NCBI RefSeq assembly: GCF_039539005.1
Contig: NZ_BAABCP010000001.1
Location: forward strand, 310,001 to 374,000
Source of the DNA: Microbacterium soli
GTDB lineage: Bacteria; Actinomycetota; Actinomycetes; Actinomycetales; Microbacteriaceae
DNA: 64,000 nt
Direction: 5' to 3'
The translations under genes and the position numbers were made by a program. The notes below the pieces were generated by a model. It made no database searches. It was given only the letters and a program-made list of their open reading frames with translations, and was not told where the DNA came from. Of this stretch, positions 20,176-28,136 are shown piece after piece (positions within the stretch are counted from its first letter, which is position 1; the number at the start of each line of letters is the position of its first letter).

Positions 20176-21300
20176 TCAGAGGAAGCGCGCGGCGGCGGCC
20201 CTGGCGACGTACACGACATCGTCGAGATCGGCGCCGGCCACGTTCACATGCCCCACCTTCCGCCCCGGCCGCGGCGACTTGCCGTAGGTGTGGATCTTCG
20301 CCGACGGATGCGCGGTCATCGCCTGCGCGAGCCGGTCCTCCAGCGCGCCGTCGGCCGGACCGCCGAGGATGTTGATCATCACGGTCCAGTCCTCGCGCGG
20401 CTCGGTGCCGCCCAGCGGCAGGTCGGCGACGGCACGCAGGTGCTGCTCGAACTGCCCGGTCACGGCGCCGTCCTGGCTCCAGTGCCCGCTGTTGTGCGGG
20501 CGCATGGCGAGCTCGTTGACGAGGATGCGCTCGTCATCGGTCTCGAACAGCTCCACGGCCAGCATCCCGGTCACCCCCACGCCCTCGGCGATCGTGCGCC
20601 CGATCCCCTCGGCGAGCTCCGCGAGTCGGCCGCCGACGCCCGGTGCGGGGGCGATGACCTCGGCGCACACGCCGTCGCGCTGGACGGTCTCCACCACGGG
20701 GTACGCGACCATCTCCCCACTGTGCCTGCGCGCCACCTGCTGGGCCAGCTCGCGGGTGAACGGCACGAGCTCCTCGGCCAGCAGCGCGTCGCCGTCGGCG
20801 AGCGCGGCGAACCAGTCGGCGGCCTCATCGCCGCCGTGCACCACACGGACGCCCTTGCCGTCGTACCCGCCGCGCGGGGTCTTGACGACCGCGCCGCCGC
20901 CGTGATCGTCCACGAACCGCTGCAGCTGGTCGGCATCCCGCACGGCCGCCCAGTCCGGCTGGGGGACGCCGAGCTCGGTCAGGCGCGCGCGCATGACGAG
21001 CTTGTCCTGGGCGTACTGCAGCGCATCCGGGCCCGGATGCACCTGCACGCCGTCGGCGACGAGGGCGCGCAGCACCCGCTGCGGCACGTGCTCGTGGTCG
21101 AAGGTGACGACGTCGACGTCGCGCGCGAAGGCGCGCACGGTCTCCAGGTCGCGGTAATCGCCCACCGCCGTGGCGGCCAGCCGCGCGGACATCCCGTCCG
21201 CCTCGGCGAGCACGCGCAGATCCAGGCCGAGCTCCACCGCCGGCGCAATCATCATCCTCGCCAGCTGTCCCCCGCCGATCACTCCCACGCGCACCGTCAT
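20176..21300 (-). CDS. purK: N5-carboxyaminoimidazole ribonucleotide synthase
   Basis: 374 residues, ATP-grasp family. N-terminal VGVIGGGQLARMM at 5-17, then VVTFDHEHVP, AVVKTPRGGYDGKGV for the ATP lid, ELVPFTRELAQQVAR, and NELAMRPHNSGHWSQDG near the metal site. It makes N5-CAIR from AIR, ATP and bicarbonate for PurE. A GAGAGG ribosome site precedes ATG 21300. The purE gene follows after 239 bases containing a repeat element, so the two may be one operon with a regulated gap. Confidence 0.96.
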   Translation of the reverse strand: MTVRVGVIGGGQLARMMIAPAVELGLDLRVLAEADGMSARLAATAVGDYRDLETVRAFARDVDVVTFDHEHVPQRVLRALVADGVQVHPGPDALQYAQDKLVMRARLTELGVPQPDWAAVRDADQLQRFVDDHGGGAVVKTPRGGYDGKGVRVVHGGDEAADWFAALADGDALLAEELVPFTRELAQQVARRHSGEMVAYPVVETVQRDGVCAEVIAPAPGVGGRLAELAEGIGRTIAEGVGVTGMLAVELFETDDERILVNELAMRPHNSGHWSQDGAVTGQFEQHLRAVADLPLGGTEPREDWTVMINILGGPADGALEDRLAQAMTAHPSAKIHTYGKSPRPGRKVGHVNVAGADLDDVVYVARAAAARFL

Positions 21301-21367
21301 CCGCCGTCCTCTCGTCGCAGACCATTCTTCCGCATCCGTGAGGACCGCGAAGCCGTGCGAACAGTGC

Positions 21368-21916
21368 TCAATCGGCGGCGGCCGGCCCGGCCTGCGCGTC
21401 CCGATGGGCGAGGATCTGGTTGACCTCGACCTGGTCGGCCAGCACGGCGTGCACGAGGTTGACGCTGGGCACGTTCACCAGGCGCAGCGGTGCGTCCGCA
21501 CCGCTGCTGAGGGTGATGGTCCCCGCCCCCCACATCCGCTGGATGGGGCCACGGCGCACGGCGATGGCGTAGCCACGGGTGTGCGAGAGCTCGCGGCTGC
21601 GGCGGGCGCCGAGACCGGCGCGGGCGATCACGCGACGGGTGGTGATGGTGTACGAGCGCGACAGCCACACGAGGAACGGGATGATCACCAGCAGCACGAC
21701 GATTGCGCCTGCAGCCGCCAGCAGCATCCAGTCCTCGAACGGCGACGGCAGGTTCCCGTACAGGTACGCGGTGGCGCCGCAGACGCCGATCAGCACGAGC
21801 GCCGACCAGATCAGCCGCCGCGCATGACCGCGGAACCTCGCGACCAGCAGCTCCTCGACGGGCACACCGGGAGGCGGCATCAGGGGCCGTCCTCCGAGCG
21901 TCACGGGCTGGGTCAC
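21368..21916 (-). CDS. PH-domain (bPH2-type) membrane protein
   Basis: 182 residues from GTG 21916; ATG 21880, with GGAGG ten bases ahead, would give 170 and cannot be excluded. Two closely spaced hydrophobic segments (LIWSALVLIGVCGATAYLY and MLLAAAGAIVVLLVIIPFLV) are followed by SYTITTRRVIARAGLGARRSRE, the start of a bacterial PH domain (YdbS/YdbT type), and a beta-rich rest ending near a NVPSVNLVHAVLADQVEV helix. Function in actinobacteria is not established; proteins of this type commonly sit beside birA and purK in this group. It lies 67 bases upstream of purK on the same strand. Confidence 0.8.
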   Translation of the reverse strand: MTQPVTLGGRPLMPPPGVPVEELLVARFRGHARRLIWSALVLIGVCGATAYLYGNLPSPFEDWMLLAAAGAIVVLLVIIPFLVWLSRSYTITTRRVIARAGLGARRSRELSHTRGYAIAVRRGPIQRMWGAGTITLSSGADAPLRLVNVPSVNLVHAVLADQVEVNQILAHRDAQAGPAAAD

Positions 21917-21994
21917 CCCTCCATTGTGCCCATGGCGCTGAAGGGCACGCTCAGGGCGTCCGGGCGTGTCTCCGGGGCGCACCGGCTCCGCTGC

Positions 21995-22813
21995 TCACAG
22001 GCGCCGCCCGCCGACGGACCTCGAGCAGCGTCGTTGGTCCGCACTCCACACCCGGCGCACGTGCACGACATCCCCGGCGGACACCTCGTGCTCGCCGTGC
22101 CCGTCATCGACGACGAGCCGCCCGTCGGAGGCGAGGCGCACGGCGCGTCCGGTGAGCATGCCGCCGCCCGGGAGGGACACGTCCACGTCCTGGCCGAGGG
22201 TGTGGCAGCGCGCGGTCGCCGCCGCGTGCAGACCGGATGCCTCGGCATCCGCCGTCTCCGCGAGCTGTGCCACGGCGGCCGAGAGCCCGGCGAGGTACTC
22301 GGTCAGCAGCCGGTCGACGTCGACGTCCGCACCCAGCGCGGCGAACGAGGTCGCCGTCGGCACGGGCAGCTGTGCGGCGGCCATGACCGTGTTGACACCG
22401 GTGCCGACGATGACGGCGGAGCCCGTGACCTCGGCGAGGATGCCGCAGATCTTCCGCCCGTCGACGAGGACGTCGTTGGGCCACTTCAGCCCCACCTCGT
22501 GCCCGGGCAGCTGGGCGGCCACGGCGTCGACCATCGCGACTCCCGCCGCCAAGGGGATCCAGCCCCAGTCACCCACGTCGGCGGGCAGCTCCCGCAGCAG
22601 CACCGAGACGGCCATCGCGGTACCGGGGGGCGTGCTCCAGGTGCGGTCGAGCCGGCCGCGGCCGGAGGTCTGCGTGTCGGTGAGCAGCACGGACAGGTGC
22701 GGCCAGCCCTCGGCATCCGTCGCCCGCTCCCGCAGCTCCGCGTTGGTCGATCCGCATTCCGGCAACGCCAGCAGCCGTGCGGCCACGGCGCGCGTGCGCG
22801 TCAGCTCGTCCAT
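21995..22813 (-). CDS. birA: Biotin-[acetyl-CoA-carboxylase] ligase
   Basis: 272 residues. The catalytic core is visible: TDTQTSGRGRLDRTWSTPPG around the biotin/ATP loop (GRGR-x-x-W), GLKWPNDVLVDGRKICGIL with the key lysine, and a short C-terminal SH3-like domain with RLASDGRLVVDDGHGEHEV. No N-terminal helix-turn-helix is present, so this is a monofunctional ligase that attaches biotin to carboxylases and not the E. coli type repressor. It begins immediately before the stop of the upstream gene (no spacing), so translation is coupled to the glycerophosphotransferase-like gene. Confidence 0.95.
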   Translation of the reverse strand: MDELTRTRAVAARLLALPECGSTNAELRERATDAEGWPHLSVLLTDTQTSGRGRLDRTWSTPPGTAMAVSVLLRELPADVGDWGWIPLAAGVAMVDAVAAQLPGHEVGLKWPNDVLVDGRKICGILAEVTGSAVIVGTGVNTVMAAAQLPVPTATSFAALGADVDVDRLLTEYLAGLSAAVAQLAETADAEASGLHAAATARCHTLGQDVDVSLPGGGMLTGRAVRLASDGRLVVDDGHGEHEVSAGDVVHVRRVWSADQRRCSRSVGGRRL

Positions 22814-24094
22814 TCAGTCCTCGTCGTCCGCGCCGTCGTCGCTGACCTCGTCGTCGGGTTCCGGCACTGCCCCGTCATGCGCGTGCCACTGGTCCCAGCG
22901 CTGCATGAGCAGCTCGATCGCGCCGTGGAACCTCTCCGTGGCCGCGCCGGGCGTCGTGTCGCCGAAGTAGTGCCGCACCCAGGCCTGCAGCCGCTCGACG
23001 GCCTCCTCGTCCGCGCTGACCCGCTCGACGTGGGCGATGATGTCCCCCGCATCCTCGACGCGCAGCCATTCGCACGCCGACAGGTAGCCGGCCTCATCGA
23101 TGGAGGCGCGCGCGTCGACGGGACGGGTGATCAGCAGCGGCTTGCCCGCAGCCAGCCTGTCGTACACCATGGCCGAGATGTCCACGACGGCGACATCGGC
23201 GACGGCCAGCTGCCAGCCGAGCTCGGCGCCGTCGTCGTGCACGTGGTGCGCGGTCGGGTCGGCGGCGTTCGCGGCGGCCATCGCGGCGAGGATCCGGCGG
23301 TGCGCAGCGCCGTACTCGGCACTGATGACGCCGCTGCGCGGATGCGGGCGGTAGATCACGCGATGGCGGGGACTGGCCAGCAGTGCCCGCACGAGCGTCT
23401 CGCCGTGCGTGGCGATGGACCCGTAGTGCGCGGACGGACGGTCCCCCTCCCAGGTGGGGGCGTACAGCACGACGGTGCGCTGGTCCGGGGTGAACGGCAG
23501 GGTGCCGGAGTAGTGGTCGGCCTGCGGCCGGCCGATCTCGATCGCGCGGCGGTCGAGATCGTAGTCCCACAGCGTGCGCTGCAGGCGCTCGCGGGCGGCC
23601 TGCCCGGCGATGAGCGCGTAGTCGTACGCCTTGTACTGGTTGGTCGTCATGTACATCTTGTCGGACTCGCCGTGGTTGATGAAGACGTGCCAGCGGCGCC
23701 CGTAGCGGAACATCTGGAAGTTGCGGGTGTTCTGGTTCACGTACAGCACGACGCGCAGATCCTGCGTGGCGATGAACTTCTCGAGGTTGTGCACGGTCGG
23801 AACGAACGCCACCGGCAGACCGCTCTCGGCGATGAGCTTCTCGGCCCCGGTCGCATTGCGGGAGAGCACGACGACCGGCCACCGTTTCGCCAGTTCCCGG
23901 AGGGGCCGGTACCACTGGCGCATCTGGTAGATGTTCACATCGCCGTCGGCGAAGTACACCGCGATCCGGTAGTGGTCCCGCGGATGCGGGGGTCGCTGCT
24001 TCAGGGTGCGGCGCACGCGCTGCACCGCGGAGCGCGAGGTGAGGGCCTTCCGCAGCAGCCGATATGCCTTCTTCCCGTCAGAAACGACACCCAT
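22814..24094 (-). CDS. CDP-glycerol glycerophosphotransferase-like protein, divergent
   Basis: 426 residues from ATG 24094; an open frame extends to 24268 but that part reads as intergenic sequence overlapping a divergent gene. The C-terminal 250 residues follow the TagF/TagB pattern: RTVVLYAPTWEGD, HRVIYRPHPRSG and VVDISAMVYDRLAAGKPLL. The HGTPLK motif of classical TagF is replaced by INHGESDKM, and SDYSS by VDISA, so substrate or mechanism may differ. An acidic tail (EPDDEVSDDGADDED) ends the protein. It probably acts on the cytoplasmic membrane face in making a polyol-phosphate or glycosyl-phosphate polymer. A glycosyltransferase role is an alternative. Confidence 0.75.
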   Translation of the reverse strand: MGVVSDGKKAYRLLRKALTSRSAVQRVRRTLKQRPPHPRDHYRIAVYFADGDVNIYQMRQWYRPLRELAKRWPVVVLSRNATGAEKLIAESGLPVAFVPTVHNLEKFIATQDLRVVLYVNQNTRNFQMFRYGRRWHVFINHGESDKMYMTTNQYKAYDYALIAGQAARERLQRTLWDYDLDRRAIEIGRPQADHYSGTLPFTPDQRTVVLYAPTWEGDRPSAHYGSIATHGETLVRALLASPRHRVIYRPHPRSGVISAEYGAAHRRILAAMAAANAADPTAHHVHDDGAELGWQLAVADVAVVDISAMVYDRLAAGKPLLITRPVDARASIDEAGYLSACEWLRVEDAGDIIAHVERVSADEEAVERLQAWVRHYFGDTTPGAATERFHGAIELLMQRWDQWHAHDGAVPEPDDEVSDDGADDED

Positions 24095-24233
24095 CGTTCC
24101 AGAATACGGGTTGCGTTCCGACCGCCCCGAGCCTGTGACCGCAACGTTGTCGCCACTCCTGCTGCGCGACAGGGCGACGGCATCCTCCGAATCCGCCGGG
24201 ATTCGCGGCGGCCGCGCATGACATGATCGACAG

Positions 24234-25316
24234 GTGCGGCACGAGGACATCCAGACGGGCGAGGGCATCTCCTTCGTGATGCCGGTGCTGAACGAGATCG
24301 GCTATCTCGAGCACGCCGTGCGCTCGGTGCTGGAGCAGGACGTCGACGGACCGACCGAGCTCGTGCTGGCGCTGGGACCGTCGACGGACGGCACCACGGA
24401 GCTCGCCGAGCGTCTCGCCGCGGAGGACCCCCGTGTGCACCTCGTGCACAACCCGCAGGCGCACATCCCCGTCGGCCTGAACGCCGCCATCCGCGCCAGC
24501 ACGCAGCCGACGGTCATCCGCGTCGATGCGCACTCCGAGCTCTCCCCCGGCTATGCGCGCCGGGCGGTCGAGACGCTGCGGCGCACGGGCGCCGCGAACG
24601 TGGGCGGGGTGATGCGGGCCGACGGACGCACACCGTTCCAGCGCGCGGTCGCACGGCTGTACAACTCGCCGGTCGGGCTGGGCGGCGGCGCGTACCACGG
24701 CGGCACGACGGAGGGCGAGGCGGAGTCCGCCTATCTGGGGGTGATGCGCCGCGAGGTGCTGGACGAGGTCGGCGGGTTCGACGAGAGCATCCGTCGCGGC
24801 GAGGACTGGGAGCTGAATCTGCGCATCCGGCAGGCCGGTCATCTGGTGTGGTTCGACCCGCGGCTGTCGGTCACCTACTGGCCGCGGGAGAGCTGGTGGC
24901 GGCTGGCGCGCCAGTTCCACGCGACGGGCGCCTGGCGGGGCGAGCTGGTGCGCCGGTACGGCCGCCGCAACAGCATCCGCTTCTTCGCCCCTCCCGCGCT
25001 GGTCGTGCTCACGGCCGTGGCGGTCATCGCCGGCGTGCTGCAGCTGACCCGGGTGCTGCCTGTGGCCGTCGCCCTGGCCGCCGCCGTGCTCCAGCTGCCC
25101 GTGGTCGTTTATGTGCTGCTCGTGCTGGCCGTGGCGCTGGCGGGCGTCGGCATCGCGCGGGGCCCGCGCAGCCTGCGGGAGCGGCTGTGGACGCTCGCCG
25201 TGATGCCGACCATGCATCTGTCCTGGGGCGTGGGGTTCCTCGCCGGGGTGCTGCGGGGTGCGAGCGACACCGTCGACACGTCGCGCCTGGGGACGCGGAA
25301 CACCCCGCTCCCCTGA
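24234..25316 (+). CDS. Family 2 glycosyltransferase with C-terminal membrane segments (ExoA-like)
   Basis: 360 residues from GTG 24234; the start is not backed by a clear ribosome site. Residues 10 to about 245 are GT2: ISFVMPVLNEIGYL, LVLALGPSTDGTTEL, VIRVDAHSELSPGYA for the metal site (Asp-x-His), and GEDWELNLRIRQAGHLVWF. Two or three hydrophobic segments follow (PALVVLTAVAVIAGVL, VVVYVLLVLAVALAGVG, then MHLSWGVGFLAGVL), so the enzyme is membrane-anchored by its C terminus, as in succinoglycan ExoA. It is divergent from the glycerophosphotransferase-like gene and convergent with the next two. Donor and acceptor unknown. Confidence 0.88.
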   Translation: MRHEDIQTGEGISFVMPVLNEIGYLEHAVRSVLEQDVDGPTELVLALGPSTDGTTELAERLAAEDPRVHLVHNPQAHIPVGLNAAIRASTQPTVIRVDAHSELSPGYARRAVETLRRTGAANVGGVMRADGRTPFQRAVARLYNSPVGLGGGAYHGGTTEGEAESAYLGVMRREVLDEVGGFDESIRRGEDWELNLRIRQAGHLVWFDPRLSVTYWPRESWWRLARQFHATGAWRGELVRRYGRRNSIRFFAPPALVVLTAVAVIAGVLQLTRVLPVAVALAAAVLQLPVVVYVLLVLAVALAGVGIARGPRSLRERLWTLAVMPTMHLSWGVGFLAGVLRGASDTVDTSRLGTRNTPLP

Positions 25317-25334
25317 CATCCGGCCCACCGCCCT

Positions 25335-25368
25335 GTCGAGGCGGCGGCCACCGCCGACGGGGCTCGAC
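25335..25368. terminator. Possible bidirectional terminator
   Basis: Between two convergent genes, GTCGAG (25335-25340) pairs with CTCGAC (25363-25368) and encloses a second perfect stem CGGCGG/CCGCCG (25342-25347, 25351-25356). No T-tract follows, so the call is tentative. Confidence 0.35.
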
Positions 25369-25383
25369 CCGTGCGGGTGCGGT

Positions 25384-26820
25384 TCAGGGGGCGAGCCAAC
25401 CCAGGTCGAGGATGCGGGAGACCACCCGGTCGGCGGCCTGCCCGTCGTCGAGACGATTGAACTGCGCGGTCCACGCCGCGTAGCGGTCGCGGTACGCGGC
25501 CGTGATCCCCTCGTCCGACAGCGCTTCGACGAGTTCGTCCTGGCTGCGCACGAGCGGGCCGGGCGCGCGGGCCGCGAGATCGAAGTAGAAGCCCCGCAGC
25601 TCGCCCCGATAATGCTCGAGATCCGGCACGAGGAAGTACATCGGCCGCCCCGTGACGCTGAAGTCGAACATCACCGAGGAGTAGTCCGTGATCAGGGCGT
25701 CCGCGACCAGCAGCAGTCGTGCCGTCTCCGGAAAGCCCGTCACGTCGATGACCCGGGCGCCGGTGCGATCGCGGCCGGGCCGCAGAGTGCGCGAGTGGCC
25801 GCGCACGAGCACCACCGAGTCGGTGCGCGCGGCCAGCTCCTCCGGGTCGACGAAATCCACCATCTCGGAGCGGTCGTCGCGCCAGGTGGGAGCGTACAGC
25901 AGCACCCGCTCGTCGTCTCCGATGCCGAGGGCGGCGCGGACCGGGGCCGGATCCCCGTCCACGAGCAGATCGTTGCGCGGGTAGCCGTCCGCCCAGATGG
26001 GCTTCCCGAAGAACGCGTAGGCCTTGCGGAGCACGCGCGCCGCGTAGACGTTCTGCGCGAGCAGCGCGTCCCAGCGCCGCGACTCCTTCACGACGGCCGC
26101 CATCCGACGCGGGGCGAATCCGGGCCGGTGCAGTGCGAGGCGCTTGAGCGGCGTGCCGTGCCAGGTCTGCAGCACATGCTGGCCGGGCTTGCGCACGTAG
26201 CGCCGCCGCAGCCAGTCGTTCACGATCAGCATCCGCGCGTCGGCGCGCGCCCGCCACCACTCCGGACTGCCCTCGACGACGGCGACGGCGCCGTCGGGGA
26301 TCTCCACCGACAGGTCGGCGACGGCCCAGTACCTCGTCACCGACGGGGCGCGCAGCGCGAGAACGCGGTCGATGGCCCGCGGATTGCAGCCGGAGGTCTG
26401 CCCGTAGAAGCTCTCGAAGAACACCGCGTTCTCGCCGGCCCCGGGCCGGGCCGCGTACCGCTGCTCGAGCATGCGCTGCCCTTCCGCGCTCCGGTCGGCC
26501 ACATCCAGAGGGGCGGAGACGGATGCACGGGAGCCGTGCACCTGGATGCGCAGGATCGGCAGCAGCGTGCTCTCCACGCGCAGCTCCGCGAGGTCGGCAT
26601 CCGGGATGTCCAGGTCGTACTCCCCCGACGGCAGCGGCAGCGCCGCCCCGCCCCAGCGCGCGACGCGGAGCGGGAAGGTCGCCTTCCACGTCTTGCCCCC
26701 GCCCGTGAGCCTCGCGGTGACGTGCGCACGCGGACCGTTCAGGATCGCGGATGCCGGGCGCGGGCCCGTCCCTGCGACGACCAGCGTCTGCGCCTGCTCA
26801 TCGATGCGTGCGGTCGTCAT
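25384..26820 (-). CDS. CDP-glycerol glycerophosphotransferase (TagF family)
   Basis: 478 residues from ATG 26820; the frame stays open far upstream only because of GC-rich sequence over the neighbouring gene. The first 130 residues form a beta-rich domain of the kind that precedes catalysis in some teichoic acid polymerases. The catalytic part carries TWHGTPLKRLALH, LLYAPTWRDD, VLVRGHSRT and LITDYSSVMFDFSVTGRPM, all diagnostic of the family, in which the His of HGTPLK and the acidic SDYSS-like block act in transferring glycerol-phosphate from CDP-glycerol. Its ATG overlaps the stop of the next upstream homologue (ATGA). The polyol could be ribitol or glycerol; no CDP-polyol synthase is visible in the window. 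Confidence 0.88.
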   Translation of the reverse strand: MTTARIDEQAQTLVVAGTGPRPASAILNGPRAHVTARLTGGGKTWKATFPLRVARWGGAALPLPSGEYDLDIPDADLAELRVESTLLPILRIQVHGSRASVSAPLDVADRSAEGQRMLEQRYAARPGAGENAVFFESFYGQTSGCNPRAIDRVLALRAPSVTRYWAVADLSVEIPDGAVAVVEGSPEWWRARADARMLIVNDWLRRRYVRKPGQHVLQTWHGTPLKRLALHRPGFAPRRMAAVVKESRRWDALLAQNVYAARVLRKAYAFFGKPIWADGYPRNDLLVDGDPAPVRAALGIGDDERVLLYAPTWRDDRSEMVDFVDPEELAARTDSVVLVRGHSRTLRPGRDRTGARVIDVTGFPETARLLLVADALITDYSSVMFDFSVTGRPMYFLVPDLEHYRGELRGFYFDLAARAPGPLVRSQDELVEALSDEGITAAYRDRYAAWTAQFNRLDDGQAADRVVSRILDLGWLAP

Positions 26821-28070
26821 CGTGCTCCCCTCTGCGCGGGGGCGACCCGCGCGCGGATGACCTCGTACACACGGCGGGCGTTGCGCCCGTCGCGGTGGGC
26901 GTGCATGCTCGCGCTCAGCGCCGCGGACCGCGCGGCGAGCCGGTCGCGCTCGGCGGGATCCGCGAGCAGGGCGTCCAGCCGGTCGATCACGCCGTCCCAG
27001 TCCTGCGCCCAGTCGTCGCCGGCGACATCCTCGTAGCGTCCGTAGAAGCCCCGCGAGCGGCCGTACTCCTCGACGTCGGGGGCGAGGTGGACCACCGGCA
27101 TCCCCAACAGCCCCACGTCGTACGCCAGCGACGAGTAGTCGGTGATGAGGGCGTCCACACGCGGCAGCGCCGGGGTGACGTCCGCCAGCAGCTCGCTGCC
27201 GAGCATCCGCACCCGCCCGCTCGACCACGGCGGACGGTAGGACCCGGCGCCCAGCGGATGGGAGCGGATGAAGAGGACCGCGTCGTGCTTCTCGAGGACC
27301 CGGATGATCCGCACCCACTGCTCGGCGGTGGGGATGGCGGGGTCGGCGGCGCCGTCGCGCCAGGTGGGCGCGTACAGCAGCACGCGCTGGTCCGACAGCA
27401 GCGGGCCGGTGCGGGTCAGCAGGGCTGTCGCGGTGGTTCGGCGCTGCGCCGCGCTCCCCGCGGAGAGCACGTCGACGCGCGGCTCGCCCGTGACGACCAC
27501 GCGTCCGTCGCCGAGTCCGAACGCCGATTCCAGTCGACCGCGGGCGCGATGCGAGGCCGCGGGCATGACGCGGATGCGCTGTGCGGCCGCACGGTACCCG
27601 ACCGTCAGCAGGCGGCGCAGCATCCGCGCGCCCGGCAGCCGGGCCGGGACCTGGGCGGTGACAGGCGAATCCAGCCCGATGCGCTTGAGCGGGATGCCGT
27701 GCCAGAGCTGGACGACGAAGCCGTCCGTGCTGCCGTAGCGGTTCACATCGCCCAGCCCGTGCGTGACGACGATGACACCCGCTCGGGCTGTCGCCCACCA
27801 GCCGCGCAGCCCGTCCCGACGCCGGGTGCGGATGCCCAGGGCTCTGGCGTCGACCTCGTCCTGCGGCGAGCGCGCGAGCCACAGTGTGCGATGCCCCGCC
27901 GCGCGCGCTTCCCGCTGCAGGGCCAGTGCGCCGTCCCCGACTCCGGCTCCGCAGCCGAACACCCAGGTGTCGCCGCGGGGCACCAGCAGTGTTCCTATGC
28001 GTCCTGCGGCATACAGCGGGAGCCGGAGCAGCTTCGCCGCATTGCCGGTTCCGAAGGAGAAGGACGCCAC
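26817..28070 (-). CDS. CDP-glycerol glycerophosphotransferase (TagF/TagB family)
   Basis: 417 residues from GTG 28070. Family motifs: VVQLWHGIPLKRIGLD, LLYAPTWRDGA, FIRSHPLG and LITDYSSLAYDVGLLGMPVVH. The protein lacks the long N-terminal domain of its downstream neighbour, so the two may act in order, one priming and one extending, as TagB and TagF do; that assignment is inferred from layout only. The start codon is buried in the 3' arm of a 16-bp perfect hairpin (28062-28098). A later in-frame GTG at residue 30 (VPRGDTW) is the only good alternative start. It overlaps the next gene by four bases. Confidence 0.87.
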   Translation of the reverse strand: MASFSFGTGNAAKLLRLPLYAAGRIGTLLVPRGDTWVFGCGAGVGDGALALQREARAAGHRTLWLARSPQDEVDARALGIRTRRRDGLRGWWATARAGVIVVTHGLGDVNRYGSTDGFVVQLWHGIPLKRIGLDSPVTAQVPARLPGARMLRRLLTVGYRAAAQRIRVMPAASHRARGRLESAFGLGDGRVVVTGEPRVDVLSAGSAAQRRTTATALLTRTGPLLSDQRVLLYAPTWRDGAADPAIPTAEQWVRIIRVLEKHDAVLFIRSHPLGAGSYRPPWSSGRVRMLGSELLADVTPALPRVDALITDYSSLAYDVGLLGMPVVHLAPDVEEYGRSRGFYGRYEDVAGDDWAQDWDGVIDRLDALLADPAERDRLAARSAALSASMHAHRDGRNARRVYEVIRARVAPAQRGAR

Positions 28071-28098
28071 CCCGCGAGCCTATCGCGGGGTGGCGTCC
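28062..28098 (-). terminator. Perfect 16-bp stem-loop covering a start codon
   Basis: Bases 28062-28077 are the exact reverse complement of 28083-28098 with a five-base loop (28078-28082). It lies 39 bases after the stop of the HtrA gene on the minus strand, where a terminator is expected, but it contains the GTG start (28068-28070) of the next gene and any ribosome site just before it. No T-run follows. It could end the protease transcript, or hide the downstream start until opened. Confidence 0.7.
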
Positions 28099-28136
28099 GT
28101 TCCCGACCGTGATTCGGAGGCTTCTCGTGCCCTTCC

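Noticed and set aside
22814..24268. Longer form of the divergent glycerophosphotransferase-like protein
   Set aside because: The extra 58 residues are cysteine- and arginine-rich shadow sequence that overlaps the divergent glycosyltransferase start.
25384..27882. An 832-residue open frame on the minus strand
   Set aside because: Its first 354 residues are a shadow of the neighbouring glycerophosphotransferase gene; the real protein starts at ATG 26820, which overlaps that gene's stop.
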